DNA of 64,000 bases, taken from positions 209,683 through 273,682 of the forward strand of contig CAJTSE010000002.1 of assembly GCA_910578815.1 (NCBI GenBank), in the 5' to 3' direction. Shown here piece after piece: positions 42,280 to 49,757 of this stretch. Both the position numbers and the translations under genes were made by a program. Each line of letters starts with the position of its first letter. Position 1 is the stretch's first letter. The stretch is from an uncultured Acetatifactor sp. Lineage in GTDB: Bacteria > Bacillota > Clostridia > Lachnospirales > Lachnospiraceae. The notes under the pieces are model-generated. The model had not been told where the DNA came from and ran no database searches. It saw nothing but the letters and a program-made list of their open reading frames with translations.

Positions 42280-43716
42280 TTACACTATGCTTTCGCCGCG
42301 GACCGACTTGGAGATACGGTTTGCAGCAAACAGCAGCACTACGCTGACAACGGATTTCACCATGCCGATCACCGTGGACAGCGGGATATTTCCGTTCTGA
42401 ATACCCAGGTGATACACATAAAGGTCCAAAACCTCAATGGTGTTTGTATTCATCTTATTCTGGAATACATAATACTGATCCATGCCGTTGCTTAAGATAT
42501 TGGCAATGGACATCAGCAGCATCACGCAATAGGTGGGAATCAGACCCGGCAGCGTCACATGCCACATTCTTGCAAAACGTCCGGCTCCGTCCACCGTCGC
42601 CGCCTCATAAAGCTGCTGATCAATACCGGAGATACCGGCTATGTAGATAATTGCGCTCCAGCCGATCCCCTTCCAGATCCCCCAGGCCAGCATCTTCAGC
42701 CAGATATGCGCCTCACTCATCAGATAGTTGGGGCCTGCCGCGCCCTCCGCTAAAAGCCCTATCTGAGAGGCAATGGTATTGACAAAGCCGTCTGTGGAAA
42801 ATAATGCGAAGGCGATGGCGTACACCAGTACCCAGCTGATAAAGTTCGGAATTGTGGTAAAGGTCTGCACAAAACGCCGGAATCTTAGATTTTTAATCTC
42901 GTTTAAGAAGATGGCAAAGGCCATGGCACACCAGCTGGTAGCAATCCCCAGACCGCTCATGGCCAATGTGTTTTTCAGCACCCGCACCACGTCCGCTTTT
43001 GTGGCTTCACTCTGAAACAGGGAGGTAAACCACTTAAAGCCTACAAAATTATCCATCGACAGGATCCCGCCGGCAGAATAATCAAAGAAAGCGTACCGCC
43101 AGCCCCAAAGGGGCAGATAGCTGAACACAAAACACAACGCCGCAAAGGGCAGGAAGATCAAGAACAGCTTATACCTGGATTCCATTTCATACTGACTGTC
43201 CGGTGCCGCTTTTGGCAGCATGATCCGAATGATTACGGCTGTCAGCATCATAATGACGGTCAGAATCAGATATACGATCAAGCCGGCCGGGAATCTTGGC
43301 CCTACCCTGTCTACGTTGCCTGCGCCCTGAATCAGAACATAGGATACATAAATCAGCACCAGTCCCAGAATCTGAACCCCGCCGCCTGCCAGAGAAAAAA
43401 TATTTCCCAGCCGTTTGAATTTCAGATTTCCCAGAGACATACATCCTCCCGCGCTTGAGGCCGCAATCCCCAGCAGCATGACCAGAGATGCTGCAAACAG
43501 CAGAATGATGACTCCTTCATTCAGCCACCCTCTGGAAAATGCTCTTCCCATCTCCCCCGTCAGGCTGCCGTAGGAGATGCCCGACGTGAACAGGGAAAGA
43601 TTTTTGTTGATCATATTACAGATTCTTGACGGGCTTGCCGCGGGAAAAAAGATAAGTGCCGCCGCCAGTAGAGTTGCAATTCGCTGAACAATATATACGG
43701 GTTTTCCCTCTCTCAT
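42280..43716 (-). CDS. Sugar ABC transporter permease (LplB type) with extra N-terminal membrane domain
   Basis: A 478-residue protein. The C-terminal 300 residues are a normal LplB permease (KLFLIFLPFAALCFVFSYLPLWGW, coupling loop YEAATVDGAGRFARMWHVTLPGLIP). The N-terminal 170 residues add about four helices (near 10-28, 60-80, 105-125 and 140-160) that ordinary family members of about 310 residues lack. I chose the ATG at 43716, which follows GGAGGGTGTC. The extension could be a fusion with a small membrane protein that assists import or sensing. Confidence 0.9.
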   Translation of the reverse strand: MREGKPVYIVQRIATLLAAALIFFPAASPSRICNMINKNLSLFTSGISYGSLTGEMGRAFSRGWLNEGVIILLFAASLVMLLGIAASSAGGCMSLGNLKFKRLGNIFSLAGGGVQILGLVLIYVSYVLIQGAGNVDRVGPRFPAGLIVYLILTVIMMLTAVIIRIMLPKAAPDSQYEMESRYKLFLIFLPFAALCFVFSYLPLWGWRYAFFDYSAGGILSMDNFVGFKWFTSLFQSEATKADVVRVLKNTLAMSGLGIATSWCAMAFAIFLNEIKNLRFRRFVQTFTTIPNFISWVLVYAIAFALFSTDGFVNTIASQIGLLAEGAAGPNYLMSEAHIWLKMLAWGIWKGIGWSAIIYIAGISGIDQQLYEAATVDGAGRFARMWHVTLPGLIPTYCVMLLMSIANILSNGMDQYYVFQNKMNTNTIEVLDLYVYHLGIQNGNIPLSTVIGMVKSVVSVVLLFAANRISKSVRGESIV

Positions 43717-43732
43717 GACACCCTCCACTTTA

Positions 43733-43773
43733 AGCGTGGCAGGCATACCCGCGCAGGTTATGTCTGCCACGCT
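43733..43773 (-). promoter_or_regulatory. Intercistronic stem-loop after the surface protein gene
   Basis: AGCGTGGCAG (43733-43742) pairs with CTGCCACGCT (43764-43773), extended by GCATA/TATGT with a mismatch. It lies between the surface protein stop and the permease start, with no T-run on the coding strand. It probably stabilises the upstream mRNA or lowers downstream expression, giving more surface protein than permease. Confidence 0.65.
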
Positions 43774-43781
43774 CTTATTCC

Positions 43782-45620
43782 TTATTTACCGCCTTTTTTC
43801 TTCTTTGTCAGGACAACAGCTGCCGCCGCAATCACGGCCACTACTGCTACAACGATAATGACGATCACAACAGGGGACATACCGCCCTCTGATCCGGCAT
43901 TATCCGCCGGTGCCTCTGTCGGTGCCGGTGCTGCATCGGAGGGTGCAGCAGGCGTTTCCTCCTTCGGTGCCTCCGCCCCTGCAGACGCATTGTCATACGC
44001 AAAGCCGGACACGGTAAAGGTGATCTTCATATCCGTGGGAGGAACCTGATAGTATCCGATTTCCTTCACGTCGTCATTCCAGATGTTCTGAACCAGCATG
44101 TTAATGTAATTTACCGAATCAGGACTTACGATCGGCGCAATAGCTACATCTCTGCCGTCAACTTCCAGCTTCATATCGGAGATGGTGATCTCGCCGGTAT
44201 TGGGAATATCGGTGGACAGGAAAATCAGGTTAAAATACTCCTGAGAATCAAAATCCCCGCTCAGGTCCATACCGTCTACGGATACCGTATATGTACCGTT
44301 GCCCGCAATCACCGTGTCGGTAAACGTTCCGGACTTCACAATAGCATTATTTGCACTGTCCCATCCGGTAATCTGGTTAAAGACATCGCTGTCCCGGCCG
44401 TAGCTGGCATCATCAAATGCGTTACGGAAAGAATAGGCAGGCGTTTGCAGTCCTAAATATGCGTGATACTCACCGTTTAAGTCAAGAACCGGCAGTTCCG
44501 GCGCAGCCTCTTCCCCTGCTGCTGCCGCATTTCCAACCCCTGCCACAGTAAAGGTAACTTCAAGGGTCGTAACACCCGTGCGTGCTTCTGCGGCAATCAG
44601 CTTTGCCGTTGCGTCCATTACGCTGCCCTCCGCCACACGATGGTCAATATGCTTGTCATCGCCTGCCGTTGCGGTTTCATCAGGAGTATTGTACTCATTG
44701 TACAGGTTTACACGGGTATTCACACCGCTGCCGTCTGCAGAACAAGTATAGCTGGGACCCTGCAGCGCCGTTTCCTCACCGTTGATCTTAATGCTGTCCA
44801 CGGTAATAGTGTAAGCCGTACCTAAAAGCAACTCGCCGTTTGCGACCTCCAAAGCATTAAACTCGCCCATGTCAACTGCTTCTGCCGCGGTCATGGAAAC
44901 GGTATAGGTGCCGTCGCCGGTAATCTCCGCGTCAACATACTCTGCTTCAAAAGCGCTCCAATCGCTCTTATTAATGCTCAAGTGAGCAACCGCAGGACCT
45001 TCCACATCTGTTGCGGGAGCTGCGGTGCCGCCCTCTGCTGCTGCCGTGCCGAAGCCGGATACAGTGAAAGCAACTTCCAGAGTAGAAACCCCTGTCCGGG
45101 CTTCCTTATCAATCAGCGTTGCCGTTGCGTCCATTACGCTGCCTTCTGCCACACGATGATCAATGTGCTTGTCATCGCCTGCCGTTGCAGTCTCGTCAGG
45201 AGTGTTGTACTCATTATACAGATTTACACGGGTGTTTACACCTGCACCGTCTGCAGAACAGGTATAGCTGGGACCCTGCAGCGCTACATCTTCACCGTTG
45301 ATCCTGATACTGTCCACGGTAATCACACTGCCTGTACCCATAACGGCTTCACCGTTCACCACCTCAAGGGCGTTGAACTCGCCCATGTCAACCGGCTCTG
45401 CCGCGGTCATTGTGACCGTGTAGGAACCGTCTCCGGTGATCTTTACGTTTTCGTACTCCGCAGAGAAGTCATTCCAATCACTTTTGTTGATGTTGAGATA
45501 AGCCGTACCTTCTTCCAGCGCCGAAGCATCCTGCCCTGCCTGTACGGGCATGGCAGAAAGCCCTGAAAACGCAAGCGCGAAAGCAAATGCGGAAACCAAC
45601 AGTTTTTTAAACTTTTTCAT
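43782..45620 (-). CDS. Membrane-anchored surface protein with tandem carbohydrate-binding-like modules
   Basis: A 612-residue protein. Its parts are a signal peptide (cleavage near VQA-GQ, residue 28), two near-identical modules of about 165 residues (about 40-200 and 210-375), a divergent third module (about 395-555), a Pro/Ala linker, and a C-terminal helix with KKKKGGK but no LPxTG. Each module has NKSDW, GDG(S/T)YTV, and PSYTCSADG-x-GVNTRVNLYNEYN. The same module forms the C-terminus of the GH5 lipoprotein in this locus. It is first in the permease operon and likely gathers glucan at the cell surface. Carbohydrate binding is inferred from context. Confidence 0.8.
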   Translation of the reverse strand: MKKFKKLLVSAFAFALAFSGLSAMPVQAGQDASALEEGTAYLNINKSDWNDFSAEYENVKITGDGSYTVTMTAAEPVDMGEFNALEVVNGEAVMGTGSVITVDSIRINGEDVALQGPSYTCSADGAGVNTRVNLYNEYNTPDETATAGDDKHIDHRVAEGSVMDATATLIDKEARTGVSTLEVAFTVSGFGTAAAEGGTAAPATDVEGPAVAHLSINKSDWSAFEAEYVDAEITGDGTYTVSMTAAEAVDMGEFNALEVANGELLLGTAYTITVDSIKINGEETALQGPSYTCSADGSGVNTRVNLYNEYNTPDETATAGDDKHIDHRVAEGSVMDATAKLIAAEARTGVTTLEVTFTVAGVGNAAAAGEEAAPELPVLDLNGEYHAYLGLQTPAYSFRNAFDDASYGRDSDVFNQITGWDSANNAIVKSGTFTDTVIAGNGTYTVSVDGMDLSGDFDSQEYFNLIFLSTDIPNTGEITISDMKLEVDGRDVAIAPIVSPDSVNYINMLVQNIWNDDVKEIGYYQVPPTDMKITFTVSGFAYDNASAGAEAPKEETPAAPSDAAPAPTEAPADNAGSEGGMSPVVIVIIVVAVVAVIAAAAVVLTKKKKGGK

Positions 45621-45760
45621 TGCTTTTCCTCCTGTTTTTTTGCCTCATAAAAAGAAGCAGTTTTCTTTACAGGAAAATTTTAAGATATTTTTTTGTTTAA
45701 AAAAACCTTATAAATTTTACATATTTACTTTAATAATTCGACACATCCGAAAATATGCAC

Positions 45761-45789
45761 AAAAAAACAGGCCGTTTCCAGCCTGTTTT
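45761..45789 (-). terminator. Terminator after the YesM-type kinase gene
   Basis: On the minus strand AAACAGGC (45788-45781) pairs with GCCTGTTT (45772-45765), followed by a run of seven T. It ends the 56-45.8 kb operon before the surface protein gene. Confidence 0.85.
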
Positions 45790-45807
45790 GAACATTTTTT
45801 ATATTTT

Positions 45808-47580
45808 TTAAGTTATAATCGGTAATTTAATCGTCACAATGGTGCCCTTTCCCACCTCACTCTCTATCGTAACGCCATAACTGTCACCGTATTTAAGCCG
45901 GATTCTCTGATTCACATTGCAGATACCGATGTGTGTCCGGTCCAGCGTCTCGAAGTCATTTAACAAATGCCTGACCTTTTTTAGCTTTACCTCGTCCATA
46001 CCGCATCCGTTGTCCTCCACCGTAATCCATAAATGACTTCTTTCCTCCACACGGATACAGATCATACCGTCGCTTTCCTTTGCCTCCAGCCCGTGCACAT
46101 ATGCGTTTTCCACAAAAGGCTGAATCAGCAGCGGCATAATCTTTAATTCTTCCGTTCCGGACTGTTCCTTTACTAAAATCTCATAACGGATCCTGTCATG
46201 GAAACGGTAATCCTGTATCTTCAAATAGTATTCAACCAGCTGCAGCTCCGACTTCAGAGATTGCAGGCTGTCCGTAACCTGAATATTCCTGCGCATGATT
46301 TTCGCCAGCATCTTTGCCAGTTCTTCTATTTCGGACTGGCCCCTGACCCTTGCCTGCATACGGATGGTCTCCAGCGTATTATTCAGAAAGTGGGGATTGA
46401 TCTGGCTGGCCAGCATCTTAAACTCTACTTCCTTCTGGCGGGTATTTAACTGTTCCTTTTGTACCTGCTCCTGTACCACCCTGTCCATCAGTCCCTGTAT
46501 ATCCAGAATCATGGAGTTTAAGTCCCTTTGCAGCTCCGCGATCTCATCTTTGCCTTCCGGAGCGGCGGCTATACGGAAATCCCCGGCAGCCGCTCTATGC
46601 ATTTCGTCCTTGAACACATTTACTCTTGCACTGAAGGAATTGGAAAAAATCAGGATCAGTCCCACCGCAACGGCAATACACATGAACATGGGAATCAGGT
46701 TGCCTATCGCTGTAGCCGCCGCCAGCGCTGCAATCTCCTTGTAAGGCCTTAAACTGACAATCGTATAAAACTCTTCACAATAGGGCGGACTTATTTTCAC
46801 AAAAGTCATAAGATAGTCCTCCCCCTGATAAGTCACCTTGTCGGAAAAAGAGTCCGCGTCATTCTCCATAAGAAGCTCCAGAAGTTCCTCATAATCCGCT
46901 TCCCTTTTGTTGCTGTGAAGCACCGTGGCATTATTGTAGACAAACAGGGTCATATCTTCCCGTTCGGTGACAGGAAGTTCGGTGCGCTTATTCTGCATCT
47001 CAATCATCATCACACCCATTCGCTCCATTTCTTCCGTATAGAGCACCCGTGAAAGTTTCAGACTCATTTTCCCGGTTATGGTATCCTCATCATAGGACCA
47101 GTATGGCCCTCCTTCTCGCCTCACGGTTTCCGTGTATCCTGGATCCTTCTTCACTTCAGCATCCGCATAAACAAAATATTCGTTGTTGGGAAGAGTAGCA
47201 TTATACGTATAAACCGTAATGCTTGCTATTTCCTGGTGATAATACTCCAAATAATCGTCAATTATGTCATAGCTCCGGTAATCCTCCAGAACCTCTTCAT
47301 AGCTTCCATACTCGGTAGAAACAATATGCACAATGCTCACATCGAAGTACAGCCGCTTTGAAATATCCTCTATCACGGCGATACTTTCGCTGACGGAATC
47401 CGCGATTCTGGAAAGCTCATCCCTTAATGACTCTTTCTCCTGTTGTATCATCACGCCGCGGACAGATGTATACATGTACACATCCGCCAGCAGCATGGGA
47501 AGCACGCCTCCAATCAAATAGAACAAGAACATTCGCTCCCGCAGACGTATATTAGCGAAGAATCTTTTCAATCTACTCAT
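45808..47580 (-). CDS. YesM-type sensor histidine kinase
   Basis: A 590-residue kinase. One helix is near residues 18-38, the extracellular sensor runs to about 270, the second helix is near 275-300 (MFMCIAVAVGLILIF), then HAMP and a His_kinase domain with H396 in QINPHFLNNTLETIRMQ. The HATPase domain has the N-box ENAYVHGLEA and DNGCGMDEVKLKKV. This is the natural partner of the YesN-type regulator at 33489-35036, although the genes are 11 kb apart. It follows the GH31 gene after 17 bp and ends the operon. Confidence 0.93.
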   Translation of the reverse strand: MSRLKRFFANIRLRERMFLFYLIGGVLPMLLADVYMYTSVRGVMIQQEKESLRDELSRIADSVSESIAVIEDISKRLYFDVSIVHIVSTEYGSYEEVLEDYRSYDIIDDYLEYYHQEIASITVYTYNATLPNNEYFVYADAEVKKDPGYTETVRREGGPYWSYDEDTITGKMSLKLSRVLYTEEMERMGVMMIEMQNKRTELPVTEREDMTLFVYNNATVLHSNKREADYEELLELLMENDADSFSDKVTYQGEDYLMTFVKISPPYCEEFYTIVSLRPYKEIAALAAATAIGNLIPMFMCIAVAVGLILIFSNSFSARVNVFKDEMHRAAAGDFRIAAAPEGKDEIAELQRDLNSMILDIQGLMDRVVQEQVQKEQLNTRQKEVEFKMLASQINPHFLNNTLETIRMQARVRGQSEIEELAKMLAKIMRRNIQVTDSLQSLKSELQLVEYYLKIQDYRFHDRIRYEILVKEQSGTEELKIMPLLIQPFVENAYVHGLEAKESDGMICIRVEERSHLWITVEDNGCGMDEVKLKKVRHLLNDFETLDRTHIGICNVNQRIRLKYGDSYGVTIESEVGKGTIVTIKLPIIT

Positions 47581-47597
47581 AAACAGCTACCCAACAG

Positions 47598-49667
47598 TCA
47601 TTCATAGACGGGCAGGTCCCGACCGTCTCTTATCATCACCGGGATAATATCCAGAGGCGCCGGCACCGTCACCCTCTGTCCCCCTTCATAAACTTTTTTG
47701 GTATAGGCATCCGTCCACTCTGAACCCGCAGGCAGATAAACTTCTCTTTCTTTCGCCCCCGACTCCATCACAGGGGAAACAAGAAGATCCGGCCCCAGCA
47801 TATAAGAATCCTCCACTATCCAGCAGGCCTTGTCCTTCGGAAAATCATAAAACAAAGGCCGCATTACCGGCGCGCCGCTTAAGCTGGCCTCTCTCATGCA
47901 ATCCCGGATATATGGGCGCAGTCTCTCTCTGACAAACAAATACTTGGTCAGAATCTGATAGTTGTCTTCGCCAAAGCTCCAGACCTCATTGTCCTGACCG
48001 CTTGTGAGCTGACGCACGCCGTTTCGGAATTCCTGCTCTCTCTCATGCCAGGGAGAACGCTCCCCGTGCATACGAAATACCGGGCAAAAGGCTCCCCAGG
48101 CAAACCAGCGGACCAAAAGCTCCTGAAAGCCGGGATCCTGAATGTTTCCGCCTAAGAATCCGCCGATGTCCGAGGTCCACCAGGGAATTCCGGCCATGCT
48201 CATGGAAAGCCCCGCCTGAAGCTGTTCCCGCATAGAGCGGAAGGAAGAATGTATATCCCCTGACCAGGTAAGTACACCGTACTTCTGACTCCCCGCCCAG
48301 GCACAGCGCACCAGGCTTAAAATCTCCTTCTCTCCTTCCGTCTTCAGGCCCTCATAAAAGCCCTTTGCATAGCCCACAGGATAAATATTGGAGCATTGCA
48401 GGGCCGGCCCCGCATAATAACGGTAATTGTCAAAATCATATGGCCCATATTCCGGCTCCGCCTCGTCCAGCCAGAAGCAGCGAATCCCCTTCTGATAATA
48501 ATTTTCTTTACAGCGCTCCCAGACATACTTTTGAGCGCCGGGGTGGGTTGCGTCATAAAACACCGTATTGCCCATCCAGGTCATGTGATTCTGATTTCCT
48601 CTGTCGGCATTCACCAGATACCCCATATCCGCCATCTTTCCGAAATTTTCACTGCGCTCGTCAACAGTGGGCCAGACGGAAACCACCGTCTCAATGCCAA
48701 GACTTTTCAGCTCATTTACCATCCCCTCCGGATCAGGCCAGTCCAGGGGTTCAAATTTAAAGTCTCCCTGCATGGTCCAGTGGAAAAAGTCAATGACTAT
48801 GGCATCCATAGGCAGGCCCCGCCGCTTATGCTCCCTGGCCACTGCCAGCAATTCCTCCTGAGTGCGGTAGCGCAGCTTACACTGCCAGTAGCCCAATCCG
48901 TATTCCGGCATCATGGGAGTGCGCCCCGTAGCCAGGGTATACTGGGCCTCTATTTCTGCCGGCGTATCTCCCGCCGTAATAAAGTAATCCAGCTTCTTTG
49001 TACTTTTTGCATACCACTCGGTCTTGTTTGTGCCAAAAGCGGCAGTACCAATGGCCGGATTATTCCAGAAAAATCCATATCCCCTGCTGGATACATAAAA
49101 GGGCACGCTGGCCTGACTGTTGCGGTGGGCAAGCTCCAGGACGGCTCCCTTTTTATTCATATGCTTCTCCTGATACTGACCCATGCCGAAAATCATCTCG
49201 TCGTCAAAGGCCTCAAACCGGGCCGTCAGCTCAAAGTCCGTACCGCCCTGCACAGGCTTTAACTCTCTGCCGTCCACCCGCAGAGGCACACAATAGCGGT
49301 TGATCCGGTTTCGGTTGCGCCAGTATTCCTCCGTCAGAAGCTCCCCCTTTTGATTATAAAAGGAGAGCCATCCCTCATGGGAAACCTTCACCGTGATCTT
49401 ACCGTTTACCATCCGGGCCTGAGTTGCGGTCTGATGGTACTTCGCCCACTCTTCCCCCTGATACCAGGGATCCGTCACGTCTACGGTCTCAAAGACAACC
49501 TCCGGATCCACCTCTTCCACCTGCTCCGTCAACGCCCAGTCATTTCCGTCCATCCCAGGCTGCGCCGTCATCCGCACCCGGATAGAATTCCTGCCCCAAG
49601 GCTCCACCCATACCGCGGACTTTCCCTCCGCAATGATGATTTTATTCCCCTCCTGATACATGTGCAT
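47598..49667 (-). CDS. GH31 alpha-xylosidase / alpha-glucosidase
   Basis: A 689-residue cytosolic GH31 enzyme. The nucleophile Asp is in FWLDEAEPEYG near residue 400 and the acid/base Asp in TWSGDIHSSF near 470. PWWTSDIGGF and the C-terminal YDFPKD-x-x-CW are also conserved. The WLDEAEPE form of the nucleophile motif is common in alpha-xylosidases that remove xylose from xyloglucan oligosaccharides, but alpha-glucosidase activity cannot be excluded. The start follows GGAGGTAAACAT. It is next to GH74 in the same operon, which strengthens the xyloglucan reading. Confidence 0.9.
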   Translation of the reverse strand: MHMYQEGNKIIIAEGKSAVWVEPWGRNSIRVRMTAQPGMDGNDWALTEQVEEVDPEVVFETVDVTDPWYQGEEWAKYHQTATQARMVNGKITVKVSHEGWLSFYNQKGELLTEEYWRNRNRINRYCVPLRVDGRELKPVQGGTDFELTARFEAFDDEMIFGMGQYQEKHMNKKGAVLELAHRNSQASVPFYVSSRGYGFFWNNPAIGTAAFGTNKTEWYAKSTKKLDYFITAGDTPAEIEAQYTLATGRTPMMPEYGLGYWQCKLRYRTQEELLAVAREHKRRGLPMDAIVIDFFHWTMQGDFKFEPLDWPDPEGMVNELKSLGIETVVSVWPTVDERSENFGKMADMGYLVNADRGNQNHMTWMGNTVFYDATHPGAQKYVWERCKENYYQKGIRCFWLDEAEPEYGPYDFDNYRYYAGPALQCSNIYPVGYAKGFYEGLKTEGEKEILSLVRCAWAGSQKYGVLTWSGDIHSSFRSMREQLQAGLSMSMAGIPWWTSDIGGFLGGNIQDPGFQELLVRWFAWGAFCPVFRMHGERSPWHEREQEFRNGVRQLTSGQDNEVWSFGEDNYQILTKYLFVRERLRPYIRDCMREASLSGAPVMRPLFYDFPKDKACWIVEDSYMLGPDLLVSPVMESGAKEREVYLPAGSEWTDAYTKKVYEGGQRVTVPAPLDIIPVMIRDGRDLPVYE

Positions 49668-49757
49668 ATGTTTACCTCCTTTTCATGACTGTCCGCTTCA
49701 TTCCGTAAGAATCGCTGCTCCTGGGATTCTTTCAGGAATAAGCAATCGAGGCGAGAC

